A stretch of 64,000 bases of DNA from Leifsonia sp. C5G2 (GCF_013359685.1 NZ_JABFMV010000009.1:1-64000), one strand, 5' to 3'; shown: positions 34,455-44,755, numbered from the stretch's first letter. The notes: generated by a model not told the origin, from the sequence alone. A program made the numbers and translations.

Positions 34455-34523
34455 CGAGTGCGTGTCGAATCCGGGCCCGGCCGTTCGACGCACGGATACG
34501 AACCGAATACGGAAGGACACCCG

Positions 34524-34910
34524 ATGCCGCTCTACGCCATCCTCATCCACTTCGACCCGAGCGCCGAGCACGACGCCGCCGAGCTCGCCGAGCACGACCG
34601 GCACTCCGACGACCTCATCCGCGCGGGGGCGCTCGTCGCCGCCTACGCGCTCACCCCGCCCGCAACGGCCCGTTCCCTCCGCGCCGACGGCGAGACCGAC
34701 GGCCCGTACACCGAGAGCAAGGAGCTGATCGCCGGCATCGGCATCGTCGAGGCGAGCGACCGGGAGGCCGCACTCGCGCTCGCGCGCCAGAACCCGGCGA
34801 TGCGGCACGGCTCCGGCGTCGAGGTCCGTGAGGTCGCCGGCGCCTACCTCCGGGAGGCCGACACGGCGGCTGCGGCCACCGCACCCGCCGCCGACGTCAC
34901 TGCAGGATGA
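34524..34910 (+). CDS. YciI-family protein
   Basis: A 128-residue small alpha-beta protein of the YciI/DGPF type, with MPLYAILIHF at the start, the DGPYTESKELIAG motif and a C-terminal Ala-rich tail. The family has the ferredoxin-like fold with poorly known, possibly dehydrochlorinase-like activity. It overlaps the convergent next gene by 14 nt. Start ATG 34524 follows GAAGGA. Confidence 0.85.
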   Translation: MPLYAILIHFDPSAEHDAAELAEHDRHSDDLIRAGALVAAYALTPPATARSLRADGETDGPYTESKELIAGIGIVEASDREAALALARQNPAMRHGSGVEVREVAGAYLREADTAAAATAPAADVTAG

Positions 34911-35529
34911 ACTGCTTCGTCTGCGAGCTCTTCACGTCGGAGACGCTCGTCTCCAGGTGATACGAGGCGCCGCCGGCGGGGACCTGCGGCCGCTGCGCCT
35001 GGCAGGTCGACGGGTCGGAGCGCGTACGGTCCCAGGTGATCGGCGCCTGCGACGAGATGGTCTTGCCGGGCTGCAGCAGCACCTCGGCATCCACCTTGTC
35101 GGTCTGGCAGTCCGTCGACTTCCAGTACACCTCCGAACCACTCGTGATCGTGAAGGCCTGCTTAGCGGTCCCGGCGTCGATCGTGCAGGCCGCCGACCCG
35201 GTGTTCGTCAGCGCCACCGAGAGCTGCGGCAGCTCGCCCGCGGCGTAGACGTCCTTGTCCGTGACGGCCTCCACCTTCACGTCGCCCGGCGCGCACGGCT
35301 TACCGTCGGCGCTCGCGCTGCTGGTCGGGATGCTCGTCGCGGCGGCCGGCGTGCTTGTCGAGGCGGGCACGGGCCGCTTCTTCGCGGGCTCGCCGCCGGC
35401 GGAACCGGGGCGCACCACGATGAGGACGATGACGACGACGACGGCGACCAGTCCGATGAGGACGATGAGCCGACGACGCCAGTAGACGCTGCTCGGCTGC
35501 GGGCCGACCGGGTTCTTGAACGTCGACAT
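34897..35529 (-). CDS. Membrane-anchored extracytoplasmic protein
   Basis: A 209-residue protein with a short cytoplasmic N-terminus, one membrane helix (residues 20-40), a Ser/Thr/Pro-rich linker and an extracellular domain rich in beta strands with four cysteines, probably forming two disulfides. It resembles actinobacterial DUF4232-like secreted domains but I cannot name the family firmly. ATG 35529 was chosen over a GTG ten codons upstream. Confidence 0.7.
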   Translation of the reverse strand: MSTFKNPVGPQPSSVYWRRRLIVLIGLVAVVVVIVLIVVRPGSAGGEPAKKRPVPASTSTPAAATSIPTSSASADGKPCAPGDVKVEAVTDKDVYAAGELPQLSVALTNTGSAACTIDAGTAKQAFTITSGSEVYWKSTDCQTDKVDAEVLLQPGKTISSQAPITWDRTRSDPSTCQAQRPQVPAGGASYHLETSVSDVKSSQTKQFILQ

Positions 35530-35592
35530 GCCCGCACTATAGCCAGGGCCCCCGGACACGCCCGGCAGGCGCGCCCGGCCGTCAGGGCATGC

Positions 35593-36111
35593 TCAGAGGT
35601 GCTTGATCATGCGGGTGTTGCCGAGCGTGTTGGGCTTCACCCGGGCCAGATCCAGGAACTCGGCGACGCCCTCGTCGTGGGAGCGCAGCAGCTCCGCGTA
35701 CAGGGCGGGATCGACGGTCGCCTCCCCCATGTCCTCGAAACCGTTGCGCCCGAAGAAGCCGACCTCGAACGTCAGGCAGAACAGTCGGTCCAGCCCGAGC
35801 TCCCGGGCGTCCGACTCCAGCCGCCCGAGCAGCGCCCGGCCGACGCCGCGGCCCAGCCAGTCGTCCGCCACGGCGAGCGTGCGCACCTCGCCGAGGTCGC
35901 TCCACATCACGTGCAGCGCGCCGCAGCCGATCAGCTCGCCGTCGGCGTTCTGCGCGACCCTGAACTCCTGCACCGCCTCGTAGAGAGTGACCATCTCCTT
36001 GCCGAGCAGGATGCGCCGCTGCACCAGCGGCTCCACCAGCTGCTGGATGCGGGGCACGTCACTCGTCCGCGCCCTCCGGATGCTGAACCCTGGCCCGCTG
36101 TCACCGCTCAC
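35593..36111 (-). CDS. Amino-acid N-acetyltransferase (GNAT)
   Basis: A 172-residue GNAT enzyme resembling the short N-acetylglutamate synthases of actinobacteria. The acetyl-CoA loop LGRGVGRALLGRL lies near residue 82 and the C-terminal region ends VKPNTLGNTRMIKHL. A role in the first step of arginine biosynthesis is likely, though other amino acids are possible. Confidence 0.82.
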   Translation of the reverse strand: MSGDSGPGFSIRRARTSDVPRIQQLVEPLVQRRILLGKEMVTLYEAVQEFRVAQNADGELIGCGALHVMWSDLGEVRTLAVADDWLGRGVGRALLGRLESDARELGLDRLFCLTFEVGFFGRNGFEDMGEATVDPALYAELLRSHDEGVAEFLDLARVKPNTLGNTRMIKHL

Positions 36112-36175
36112 CGTTCCAGCCTACCGAGGGGCGGGAGCCGCCCCGGACCGCACGCGGCTCAGGCCCGTGGACACT

Positions 36176-38098
36176 TCACGGCTGCACGATCGGGAACCAC
36201 AGCGGGAAGTCGTCCAGCATCCCGAACAGCCGGTCCACCGCCGCGCGGTCGCCCTCCACGCGTGCTTCGCCCAAGCCGACGAGGTCGTCGAGGGGCCGGC
36301 CGCCGAACAGGGCCGCGGCCAGCGCCGCCTTGCTCGACGACACCCGCGCCACCGTCCCGTCGAGCGACGCGTCGCGTGTGTACACGAGCACGCCGTTCCG
36401 AACCTCCAGCAGGAAAGCCGCCGGTCCGCGCTCGGCGTCGGTGACCGTCCAGCCCAGGGCGAACGGCTCGTCGCCGGTGCGGCCGGCGTCGAGCTTGATG
36501 CCGGCGAAGTCGAGGATCATCTCCGGCGACATGGCGGCGAAGACGTCCGGGGTCGCCAGCTGGATATCGCCGAGGTTCCTGACGCCGTTGCGCAGCTCCA
36601 GCGCCCCCATGAGGTACTCGTTGCGCCAGGTCGGGTTCTCGCACTGGTACCCGAGCTGCTCGAACGCGTCCGCCTGCAGCAGCGCGGCCGCCCGGTTCGC
36701 CGGGTCCGCGAAGACGACGTGCGTGAGCACCTCGGCCACCCAGCGGTAGTCGCCGGCGTCGTAGGCCGCGCGCGCCTTCTCGACCACGGCGTCCGCCCCG
36801 CCCATGTACTCGACGTAGCGTGGCCCCGCTTCGGCCGGCGGAAGCTGGTTCAGGTGCGCGGGATGCGAGTCGTACCAGCCGAGGTACCGCTGATAGACGG
36901 CTTTCGCGTTGTGGCTGAGCGAGCCGTAGTAGCCGTGGCTGTACCACTCGCGGTCGAGGCCCGGGGGCAGCCGCAGCTCCTCCGCGATCTCCGTCATCGT
37001 CAGCCCGCGGTTCGCGAGCCGCAGCGTCTCGTCGTGAATGAACTTGTACAGGTCGCGCTGGTTCGCCAGGTACTCGCGGATGTCCGCGGTTCCCCAGCGC
37101 GGCCAGCCGTGCTGACCGACCAGCACGTCGGTCTCCCCGCCGAACAGCCCGATCGTCTGGTTGAGGGTCTTCCACCAGGTGGCCGCATCCCGCACCTGCG
37201 CGCCGCGCAGGGTGTACAGGTTGTGCATCAGGTGGTTGGCGTCCTCCGCCACACACAGCAGGCGGAGCGCCGGGAAGTGGATGAGGAACTCGGCGGGCGC
37301 CTCGGTTCCCGGCGCCATCTGGAACGTCATCTCGACCCCGTCGACGGTCCGGCTCTCCCCCGTCTCGCGGATCAGGTCGGTCGGCGGCACCAGGGTGGCG
37401 CTCCCGCCCGCGCCGAGCGTGTTGGCGAGCCCGGCATCCACCTGGCCGCGCGGGCCCGGTGCCAGGAGCGGGCCGTACATGTACAGCGCGCGGCGGGTCA
37501 TCGCCGTGCCCGCGTAGACGTTCTCGGCCGCGGCCTCGTACAGGAAACCCTCCGGCGCGATGACCGGGAAGTCGCCGCCGTGCGCGTCCTCCAGGATGGC
37601 GCGAGATCCGCTGAAGTGGTCGACGTGGCTGTGCGTGTAGACGAGGCCGGTCACGGGCCGGTCGCCGCGGTGCTCGCGGTACAGGGCGAGCGCCGCGCGG
37701 GCGGTCTCCGCGAAGCTCAGCGGGTCGATGACGATGATCCCGGTCTCGCCCTCGACGATCGTGATGTTCGCCAGGTCGATCCCGCGCAGCTGGTAGACGC
37801 CCTCGGCGACCTCGAACAGCCCGTGATGGTTGTTCACCTGGGCGTGCCGCCAGAGGCTGGGATGCACGGTATCGGGCGCCTCCTCCGAGGCATCGACGAA
37901 GTCGTGGGACGTCAGATCGAGCACGGGCGTGCCGTCGGCCCGGCGGATCAGCGGATCGGCCGGTGCGCCGACGAACCCGCGCGCTGCATCGTCGTAGTCG
38001 CGCCGGTCGCCCAGCGGCAGCATGTCGCGCGCCGCCCGGTTCGCCGCGCGGGTGTGCTCCGTCGCGTCCTTCGGCATCGTGTCGTTCGCATCCGACAT
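36176..38098 (-). CDS. Alkyl sulfatase, metallo-beta-lactamase fold (SdsA/BDS1 type)
   Basis: A 640-residue hydrolase of sulfate esters such as dodecyl sulfate. The N-terminal metallo-beta-lactamase domain has the binuclear zinc motif THSHVDHFSG near residue 174 and further ligands in CVAEDANHLMHN. A helical dimerization region and a C-terminal SCP2-like domain follow. Length is typical of the family. There is no visible signal peptide, so it appears cytoplasmic, unlike several secreted relatives. Confidence 0.9.
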   Translation of the reverse strand: MSDANDTMPKDATEHTRAANRAARDMLPLGDRRDYDDAARGFVGAPADPLIRRADGTPVLDLTSHDFVDASEEAPDTVHPSLWRHAQVNNHHGLFEVAEGVYQLRGIDLANITIVEGETGIIVIDPLSFAETARAALALYREHRGDRPVTGLVYTHSHVDHFSGSRAILEDAHGGDFPVIAPEGFLYEAAAENVYAGTAMTRRALYMYGPLLAPGPRGQVDAGLANTLGAGGSATLVPPTDLIRETGESRTVDGVEMTFQMAPGTEAPAEFLIHFPALRLLCVAEDANHLMHNLYTLRGAQVRDAATWWKTLNQTIGLFGGETDVLVGQHGWPRWGTADIREYLANQRDLYKFIHDETLRLANRGLTMTEIAEELRLPPGLDREWYSHGYYGSLSHNAKAVYQRYLGWYDSHPAHLNQLPPAEAGPRYVEYMGGADAVVEKARAAYDAGDYRWVAEVLTHVVFADPANRAAALLQADAFEQLGYQCENPTWRNEYLMGALELRNGVRNLGDIQLATPDVFAAMSPEMILDFAGIKLDAGRTGDEPFALGWTVTDAERGPAAFLLEVRNGVLVYTRDASLDGTVARVSSSKAALAAALFGGRPLDDLVGLGEARVEGDRAAVDRLFGMLDDFPLWFPIVQP

Positions 38099-38183
38099 CG
38101 TGGTCCCCTCTCCGCGGCCGCCCTGGCGCGATCTCGCCGTCAGGCTAGCGGGCCGCTGGCGGCGCGGGGAGTACCGGAAAACG

Positions 38184-38219
38184 CGGAACGGCCGGTGCCC
38201 GAGCGGGCACCGGCCGTTC
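38184..38219 (-). terminator. Rho-independent-type hairpin downstream of clpC
   Basis: GGAACGGCCGGTGCCC and GGGCACCGGCCGTTCC are perfect 16-bp arms with a GAGC loop, located between the clpC stop and the alkylsulfatase start. There is no long T-run on the minus strand, but CGCGTTTTCC follows. Confidence 0.75.
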
Positions 38220-38233
38220 CGATGAGGCGTGCG

Positions 38234-40756
38234 TCAGTCGTTCGCGGCGAGATCCGGCGTGGCAGGCCCGGTCCCGATCGCGGCGGCGGCGTTGATGCCG
38301 GCACCGATCGGCTCCTTGCGAGCCGTCGTCGTGAACACGAAGTCGCCGTCGGCGAAGTCGACGTGGACGTGGTCGCCCGCGTTCAGCTCGCCGTGCAGGA
38401 TCTTCTCGCTCAGCCGGTCCTCGATCTCGTGCTGCACCGCGCGGCGGAGCGGGCGGGCGCCGAGTGTCGGGTCGAACCCGACCTCGATCAGCCGCTCCTT
38501 CGCCGGGACGGTCAGCTCGATGGTCATGTCGCGGTCGAGCAGGCGGTTCGACAGGCGCTTGATGAACAGGTCGACGATCTGCAGCAGCTCCGGCTTGCTG
38601 AGCTGCGGGAACACGATGATCTCGTCGACACGGTTCAGGAACTCGGGCTTGAAGTTCTTCTTCAGCTCCTCGTACACCTTGCCGCGCATCCGGTCGTAGC
38701 CGGTCGTCGGGTCGCCCTCGATCTGGAAGCCGACGGGGCCGCCGGAGATGTCCTTCGTCCCGAGGTTCGTGGTCATGATGATCACGGTGTTCTTGAAGTC
38801 GACCACGCGACCCTGACCGTCCGTCAGACGTCCCTCCTCCAGGATCTGGAGCAGCGAGTTGAAGATGTCGGGGTGCGCCTTCTCGATCTCGTCGAACAGC
38901 ACGACGCTGAACGGCTTGCGGCGGACCTTCTCGGTCAGCTGGCCGCCCTCCTCGAAGCCGACGAACCCGGGAGGGGCGCCGAACAGGCGGGAGACGGTGT
39001 GCTTCTCGCCGTACTCCGACATGTCGAGGGAGATCATGGCCGACTCGTCGTCGAACAGGAACTCGGCGAGCGCCTTCGCCAGCTCGGTCTTACCGACCCC
39101 CGTGGGGCCGGCGAAGATGAACGAGCCGGAGGGACGCTTCGGATCCTTCAGTCCGGCGCGGGTGCGGCGGATCGTCTTGGACAGGGCCGCGATGGCCTCC
39201 TCCTGGCCGATGACGCGCTCGTGCAGCGCCTTCTCCATGTAGACGAGTCGAGCCGACTCCTCCTCGGTGAGCTTGAACACCGGGATGCCGGTCGCCTGGG
39301 CCAGCACCTCGGCGATGAGGCCCTCATCCACCTCGGCGGTGGTCTTGACCTCGCCCGAGCGCCACTGCTTCTCGAGGCGCAGCCGCTCGCCGAGGAGGTT
39401 CTTCTCCTCGTCGCGCAGGCTCGCGGCCTTCTCGAAGTCCTGGTCCTCGATCGCGGCCTCCTTCTGGGAGCGCACGGCGGCGATCTTGTCGTCGAACTCG
39501 CGCAGCTCCGGCGGCGCCGACAGGATCGACAGGCGGAGTCGCGCGCCGGCCTCGTCGATCAGGTCGATGGCCTTGTCCGGGAGGAAGCGGTCCTGGATGT
39601 AGCGGTCGGCCAGGTTCGCCGCCGCGACGATCGCACCGTCGGTGATGGACACCTTGTGGTGCGCCTCGTAGCGGTCGCGCAGGCCCTTCAGGATGTTGAT
39701 CGCGTGGGGCAGCGAGGGCTCCGCGACCTGGATGGGCTGGAACCGGCGCTCGAGCGCAGCGTCCTTCTCGAAGTGCTTGCGGTACTCGTCGAGGGTCGTG
39801 GCGCCGATCGTCTGCAACTCGCCGCGGGCGAGCAGCGGCTTGAGAATCGAGGCCGCGTCGATCGCGCCCTCTGCAGCACCTGCTCCGACGAGGGTGTGGA
39901 TCTCGTCGATGAAGGTGATGATGTCGCCGCGGGTGCGGATCTCCTTCGTGACCTTCTTCAGGCGCTCCTCGAAGTCGCCGCGGTAGCGGGAACCGGCGAT
40001 GAGCGAGCCGAGGTCGAGCGTATAGAGCTGCTTGTCCTTCAGCGTCTCCGGAACGTCGCCGCGGACGATCGCCTGCGCGAGTCCCTCGACGACGGCGGTC
40101 TTGCCGACGCCGGGCTCGCCGATCAGCACGGGGTTGTTCTTGGAGCGGCGCGACAGGATCTGCATGACGCGCTCGATCTCCTTCTCGCGTCCGATCACGG
40201 GGTCGAGCTTGTTGTCGCGCGCGGCCTGCGTGAGGTTGCGGCCGAACTGGTCGAGGATCTGGCTACCGGCCTGCGCGGTGGTCTGATCGTTGCCGCCGAC
40301 CTGGACCTGCTCCTTGCCCTGGTAACCCGAGAGGAGCTGGATGACCTGCTGGCGGACGCGGTTGAGGTCGGCGCCCAGCTTCACGAGCACCTGGGCGGCG
40401 ACGCCCTCGCCCTCGCGGATGAGGCCGAGCAGGATGTGCTCGGTGCCGATGTAGTTGTGGCCGAGCTGGAGGGCCTCGCGGAGGCTGAGCTCGAGCACCT
40501 TCTTCGCGCGCGGCGTGAAGGGGATGTGGCCGGTCGGCTGCTGCTGGCCCTGGCCGATGATGTCCTGGACCTGCTCGCGCACCGCGTCGAGCGAGATGCC
40601 GAGCGACTCGAGGGCCTTGGCGGCGACGCCCTCGCCCTCGTGGATCAGGCCGAGCAGGATGTGCTCCGTCCCGATGTAGTTGTGGTTCAGCATCTTGGCC
40701 TCTTCCTGGGCCAGGACGACCACACGGCGGGCTCGGTCGGTGAATCTCTCGAACAT
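38234..40756 (-). CDS. clpC: Clp protease ATP-binding subunit ClpC
   Basis: An 840-residue Hsp100 unfoldase partnering ClpP. It begins [16 protein letters not shown], with two Clp N repeats (residues 1-145), AAA+ domain 1 with Walker [11 protein letters not shown], a UVR-like coiled segment in the middle region, and AAA+ domain 2 with [10 protein letters not shown]. The start at 40756 is fixed by the conserved N-terminus. Confidence 0.97.
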   Translation of the reverse strand: MFERFTDRARRVVVLAQEEAKMLNHNYIGTEHILLGLIHEGEGVAAKALESLGISLDAVREQVQDIIGQGQQQPTGHIPFTPRAKKVLELSLREALQLGHNYIGTEHILLGLIREGEGVAAQVLVKLGADLNRVRQQVIQLLSGYQGKEQVQVGGNDQTTAQAGSQILDQFGRNLTQAARDNKLDPVIGREKEIERVMQILSRRSKNNPVLIGEPGVGKTAVVEGLAQAIVRGDVPETLKDKQLYTLDLGSLIAGSRYRGDFEERLKKVTKEIRTRGDIITFIDEIHTLVGAGAAEGAIDAASILKPLLARGELQTIGATTLDEYRKHFEKDAALERRFQPIQVAEPSLPHAINILKGLRDRYEAHHKVSITDGAIVAAANLADRYIQDRFLPDKAIDLIDEAGARLRLSILSAPPELREFDDKIAAVRSQKEAAIEDQDFEKAASLRDEEKNLLGERLRLEKQWRSGEVKTTAEVDEGLIAEVLAQATGIPVFKLTEEESARLVYMEKALHERVIGQEEAIAALSKTIRRTRAGLKDPKRPSGSFIFAGPTGVGKTELAKALAEFLFDDESAMISLDMSEYGEKHTVSRLFGAPPGFVGFEEGGQLTEKVRRKPFSVVLFDEIEKAHPDIFNSLLQILEEGRLTDGQGRVVDFKNTVIIMTTNLGTKDISGGPVGFQIEGDPTTGYDRMRGKVYEELKKNFKPEFLNRVDEIIVFPQLSKPELLQIVDLFIKRLSNRLLDRDMTIELTVPAKERLIEVGFDPTLGARPLRRAVQHEIEDRLSEKILHGELNAGDHVHVDFADGDFVFTTTARKEPIGAGINAAAAIGTGPATPDLAAND

Positions 40757-40886
40757 GTCTACTCCTCGTACGACTCCGGGCAGGTTCGGCGTCGATACAA
40801 AGAGAGTAACCACCGGTTCCCCCGTCCCGCGGCCCTGTTCGCCGTGGGCGTGACGGGTCTCAGAGGACGCCAGGGTTCGGCGGCGC

Positions 40887-41309
40887 TCAACCCTGCCGGG
40901 CGGGCAGCGTGAGGGTCTGGTCGGGCAGTTCGACGCCCACCTCCGCCGTCTTGGACGTGCCGTCCGGGGTGGCGAAGACCGTCGTGTACGGCACGTAGTC
41001 GTGCGTGCAGATGCCGCCGGGCGCAGGAGCGAGGGTCGCCGTGATCTTCGTGGGGCCGGAGGAGCGGATGTGGTCGACCTTCGGCGGGCAGGTGGAGGAG
41101 CCGTAGAGCACGATCGCGAGGCGCGTGCCGTCTTCCATCCAGACCGCCCACGACGATCCGCCCGCGCTGCTGGCCGGGGCTTCCACGCCCTTCGGCTCGC
41201 CCGCGTAGTCCTCGACCGGCCGCCCCGGCGCCGAGGTGCAGCCGGCGAGGGCGGCGACCGCGGCGAAGGCCGCGACAGCGGGGAGGAGACGGGAGGCGGT
41301 CCGGGGCAC
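40887..41309 (-). CDS. Putative lipoprotein
   Basis: A 140-residue secreted protein with a signal peptide and lipobox ALAGC (Cys24). Two further cysteines (STCPPK and GGICTHD) may form a disulfide. No known domain is recognised. Confidence 0.75.
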   Translation of the reverse strand: MPRTASRLLPAVAAFAAVAALAGCTSAPGRPVEDYAGEPKGVEAPASSAGGSSWAVWMEDGTRLAIVLYGSSTCPPKVDHIRSSGPTKITATLAPAPGGICTHDYVPYTTVFATPDGTSKTAEVGVELPDQTLTLPARQG

Positions 41310-41365
41310 GCGCCCATTCTAGGGAGCGCGTCTCGGAGCGGGCCGTGCGCGCCTAGGATGCCGCT

Positions 41366-42340
41366 ATGAGCAACCTCGAACGCGATCCGGCGGAGCTCGT
41401 GGCGGGCACCGCCGTCCTCGACGACGCCGACGTCGAGCTGCTGGAGCCGCGGGATGTCCCGCTCGGCGGGCCGCGCGCGATGACCGTGCGCCGCACGCTG
41501 CCGCAGCGCCGCCGGTCGCTCATCGGAGGCTGGTGCTTCGTCGACCATTACGGTCCGGACGACGTGGACGCGACCGGCGGCATGCGCGTGCCGCCGCACC
41601 CGCACACGGGCCTGCAGACGGTGAGCTGGCTGTTCGAGGGCGAGATCGACCACCGCGACAGCGTCGGCAGCCACGCCCTGGTACGGCCGGGCGAGCTGAA
41701 CCTGATGACGGCCGGCCGCGGGATCAGCCATTCCGAGGTCTCGACGCCGGGCACGCGGCGGCTGCACGGCGTCCAGCTCTGGGTGGCACTGCCGGAGTCG
41801 TCCCGCGACGTCGCTCCGTTCTTCGAGCACTACACCCCCGTCGCCGGCAGCATCGGGGCCGCCATCGTGCGCACCTTCGTCGGGTCGCTGGCGGGGAGCG
41901 GCACGGCGGCCACTGTGTTCTCGCCGCTCGTCGGGGCGGAGCTGGTCATCCCGGCCGGGGCGACGATCGAGGTGCCGTTGGATGCGGTGTTCGAGCACGG
42001 CATCCTGGTCGACACGGGCGAGGTGACGGTGAACGGTGTCGCAGTACCCCTCTCGCACCTGGCGTACCTGTCTCCGGGCCGCCCCCGGGTCACGGTCGCG
42101 GCCGCGACGCCCGCGCGCATCGTGCTGCTGGGTGGGGAGCCGCTCGGCGAGCAGATCGTGATGTGGTGGAACTTCATCGGCCGCAGTCACGACGAGATCG
42201 TGGCGTTCCGCGCCGATTGGCAGGGCGAGGTGATCGCCGGCGCCGAGCCGCATGGGCGTTTCGGCACGGTCGAGGGCTACGACGGAGCCCCCCTGCCCGC
42301 ACCGGAGCTCCCCACGGTGCGCCTACGCCCCCGCGGCTGA
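41366..42340 (+). CDS. Pirin-family protein
   Basis: A 324-residue bicupin of the pirin family. The N-terminal cupin carries the iron-site pattern PHPHTGLQTV with HSEVS later (GRGISHSE), and a second cupin follows. Pirins act as quercetin dioxygenases or redox-sensitive regulators; the role here is unknown. Confidence 0.9.
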   Translation: MSNLERDPAELVAGTAVLDDADVELLEPRDVPLGGPRAMTVRRTLPQRRRSLIGGWCFVDHYGPDDVDATGGMRVPPHPHTGLQTVSWLFEGEIDHRDSVGSHALVRPGELNLMTAGRGISHSEVSTPGTRRLHGVQLWVALPESSRDVAPFFEHYTPVAGSIGAAIVRTFVGSLAGSGTAATVFSPLVGAELVIPAGATIEVPLDAVFEHGILVDTGEVTVNGVAVPLSHLAYLSPGRPRVTVAAATPARIVLLGGEPLGEQIVMWWNFIGRSHDEIVAFRADWQGEVIAGAEPHGRFGTVEGYDGAPLPAPELPTVRLRPRG

Positions 42341-42442
42341 CCCGTCTCCGTTCCCGTCCACAGCCACCGGGTCACGCCGGTTCTCCACAACTTTCCCCGC
42401 ACGACTCCTCTGCGATGCCCCGACCCGGCACACTTGGTACAT

Positions 42443-42484
42443 GCATGCAAAACCGTTGCTTTCGCATGCACACCTTTGTACAAT
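42443..42484 (+). promoter_or_regulatory. Promoter/operator of the toxin-antitoxin operon
   Basis: Two GCATGC palindromes lie 21 bp apart (42443-42448 and 42464-42469) and a TTGTACAA palindrome at 42476-42483. A -35 TTGCTT (42456-42461) and -10 TACAAT (42479-42484), 17 nt apart, overlap them, so antitoxin binding would block transcription. The ATG at 42492 lies 7 nt after the -10, implying a leaderless transcript. Confidence 0.55.
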
Positions 42485-42491
42485 CAATCAC

Positions 42492-42770
42492 ATGGGAGTC
42501 ACCGTGCAAGTCAGAGATCTGGATCCGGCGGTCAACGACCGACTGAAGGAAGCGGCGGCGGCCAAGGGCCTGTCGTACTCCGAGTACCTGCGTCGCGAGT
42601 TGACGCGCATCGCCGAGAAGCTGCGCATCGACGAGCGCTGGAACGAGGTGTCCTCCGCGAGCCGCTCCACCCGTGAGCGACCCTCCGTTCCGACCGAGCC
42701 CTGGCGACCGTTGGGCATGAGCACCGACGAGATCGTCGCCTCGCTCCACGAAGATCGCGACAACCGATGA
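42492..42770 (+). CDS. Ribbon-helix-helix antitoxin (FitA/VapB type)
   Basis: A 92-residue antitoxin with an N-terminal ribbon-helix-helix fold (MGVTVQVRDLDPAVNDRLKE, then LSYSEYLRREL) and a C-terminal toxin-binding tail. It overlaps the PIN-domain toxin gene by 4 nt (ATGA). It should neutralise the toxin and repress the operon. Confidence 0.85.
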   Translation: MGVTVQVRDLDPAVNDRLKEAAAAKGLSYSEYLRRELTRIAEKLRIDERWNEVSSASRSTRERPSVPTEPWRPLGMSTDEIVASLHEDRDNR

Positions 42771-43180
42771 GATCCGCCGTGGTGGATTGCAGTGCCGTGG
42801 TCGATCTTCTCGATGCAGGCGGCCCGGCCGTCTTTCACGAACATCCCGAGCTTGAGGAGTGCATCCTCGTGGCGCCGCACCTGCTCGATCCGGAGTTCCT
42901 GAGCACGGTGCGGCGGCACGCGATGCGCGAGCGAGGGCGACCGGACGACTACGAGCGCTTCGTCATGGGGTTCTACCGGCTCGACATCATGCGCATGGAG
43001 CACGAACCGCTCTGGGAGTACGCCTGGCGATGGCGGGAGAACCTCAGCGCGTACGACGCCATGTACGTCGCGCTCGCGCACGTGCTGGAGCTTCCGCTCC
43101 TCACCGCCGACGAACGTCTCGCGGAAGCCGCGCGACCGTGGTGCGACGTGCGTCTGGTCCGCGAACTGGCAGCGGCGTGA
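42767..43180 (+). CDS. vapC: PIN-domain toxin (VapC type)
   Basis: A 137-residue PIN-domain ribonuclease with the conserved acidic residues in VVDCSAVVDLL (Asp7), LDPEFLSTV (Glu43), SAYDAMYVALA and LLTADERLA. It is expected to cleave tRNA or rRNA when free of its antitoxin. Confidence 0.9.
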   Translation: MRSAVVDCSAVVDLLDAGGPAVFHEHPELEECILVAPHLLDPEFLSTVRRHAMRERGRPDDYERFVMGFYRLDIMRMEHEPLWEYAWRWRENLSAYDAMYVALAHVLELPLLTADERLAEAARPWCDVRLVRELAAA

Positions 43181-43207
43181 CCGGCCATGGCCGCCGACAC
43201 GAGCCGG

Positions 43208-44671
43208 CTACTGGAGCGCGGAGGTCAAGCGGGCCAGGTTGTCGAGCACGGTGGAGCGCAGCGGCTGCTTCATCCATTCCTCGAGGGTGAGCTCGCGGCT
43301 GTCGCGACGGTAGCCGTCCTCCACCTTGCGCATCTCGTCGACGAAGGAGCGGCCGCGCACCATGAGCGAGACCTCCATGTTGAGCTGGAACGAGCGCATG
43401 TCCATGTTGCTCGAGCCGATGACGGCCACATCGTCGTCGATGGTGAAGTGCTTGGCGTGCAGGATGTAGGGCGCCTTGTACATCCAGATCCGCACGCCCG
43501 AACGCAGCAGCGCCTCGTAGTACGACCGCTGCGCGTGATAGACGAGCGCCTGGTCGCCGATCTCCGAGACGAACAGGTCGACCGAGATGCCGCGCTGCAC
43601 GGCGGAGGTGATCGCCATGAGCATGGCGTCGTCCGGCACGAAGTAGGGCGAGGTGATGACGATGCGCTCCTGCGCGTAATAGAGCAGGGCCAGGAACAGG
43701 CGAAGGTTGTTCTCGCCCGCGAACCCCGGACCCGAGGGCACGACCTGGGCGTCCAGTTCGTTCGGGTCGATCTCGTCGGTGATCGGCTCGGTCTCGCGCT
43801 GCAGCAGCTCGTCGGTCTCGCTGTACCAGTCGGTGATGAAGATCGCGTTGAGGCCGGCGACGATCGGGCCCTCCAGCCGCACGATGAGCTCCTTCCACTT
43901 GAGCCCGCGCCGGATGTTCGACTTCTTGTTGTAGCTGCGGTCGATGATGTTCTGCGACCCCATGAAGGCGACACGGCCGTCGACGATCAGCAGCTTGCGG
44001 TGGTTGCGCAGGTCCGGCCGCTGGTACTTGCCTTTGAACGGCTGCACGGGGAGCATGAGCTGCCACTTCGCCCCCATCGCGGTGAGGCGCTTCGTGGTGC
44101 GCTTGTAGTCGGGCGTACGCAGCGACGCGATGTGGTCGAGCAGCACGCGCACGATCACGCCGCGCTTCGCCGCCTCCTCGAGCGCGTCGAAGAATGGTCC
44201 CGTCGTCTTGTCGAGCGACAGGATGTAGAACTCGACGTGCACGTACTTCCGCGCCTTGCCGATCTCCTCCGCCATGGCGTTCAGCGTGCCGACGTAGTCG
44301 CCGTTCAGGGTCGCCCGGTTGCCGCCGACGAGCGGCATCGCGCCGAGCTTGCGGTTGAGCTCGACCACGCCCTCCAGCCACGGCGGCCACGGGTGGTCGC
44401 GCCGTACCCGCTCGATGCCCTCGGTGCTCTCGATGATGAAGCGGTTGATCTCCTCCTGCTTCTTGCGCCGACTCTTCGGGAGCTTATAACTGCCGATGAG
44501 CAGGAAGAACAGGATGCCGATATAGGGGATGAGGAAGATCGCCAGCAGCCACGCGGTCGCCGAGGTGGGCTTGCGGTTGCGCGGCACGATGATGATCGCG
44601 AGTACGCGGATGATGAAGTCGACGAGCAGGGCGACCCCGATGGAGATCGAGACCCAGAATCCCGTCTCCAT
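43208..44671 (-). CDS. cls: Cardiolipin synthase
   Basis: A 487-residue phospholipase-D-family enzyme making cardiolipin at the membrane. Two N-terminal helices are followed by two HKD motifs: HRKLLIVDGRVAFMGSQN and HAKHFTIDDDVAVIGSSN. The ATG at 44671 has GGAGGG at a proper distance; an in-frame GTG two codons upstream is too close to that site. Confidence 0.94.
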   Translation of the reverse strand: METGFWVSISIGVALLVDFIIRVLAIIIVPRNRKPTSATAWLLAIFLIPYIGILFFLLIGSYKLPKSRRKKQEEINRFIIESTEGIERVRRDHPWPPWLEGVVELNRKLGAMPLVGGNRATLNGDYVGTLNAMAEEIGKARKYVHVEFYILSLDKTTGPFFDALEEAAKRGVIVRVLLDHIASLRTPDYKRTTKRLTAMGAKWQLMLPVQPFKGKYQRPDLRNHRKLLIVDGRVAFMGSQNIIDRSYNKKSNIRRGLKWKELIVRLEGPIVAGLNAIFITDWYSETDELLQRETEPITDEIDPNELDAQVVPSGPGFAGENNLRLFLALLYYAQERIVITSPYFVPDDAMLMAITSAVQRGISVDLFVSEIGDQALVYHAQRSYYEALLRSGVRIWMYKAPYILHAKHFTIDDDVAVIGSSNMDMRSFQLNMEVSLMVRGRSFVDEMRKVEDGYRRDSRELTLEEWMKQPLRSTVLDNLARLTSALQ

Positions 44672-44755
44672 GCACACGTCCCTCCGGCGAAGTCAGAGCG
44701 ACGCGGACGCGTCCCCAGGCCTACCGTATCGGGTGCGACCGGTGCCCGGCAGACA

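Noticed and set aside
33062-34831. Long frame overlapping radA in another frame on the same strand
   Set aside because: It is Arg-rich without motifs, whereas the radA frame has all RadA signatures.
35987-40912. Very long open frame opposite clpC and the alkylsulfatase gene
   Set aside because: The protein is a low-complexity Arg/Val/Leu/Glu mixture with no domains; it is an antisense artefact of high GC third-position bias, and the opposite strand carries two clear genes.
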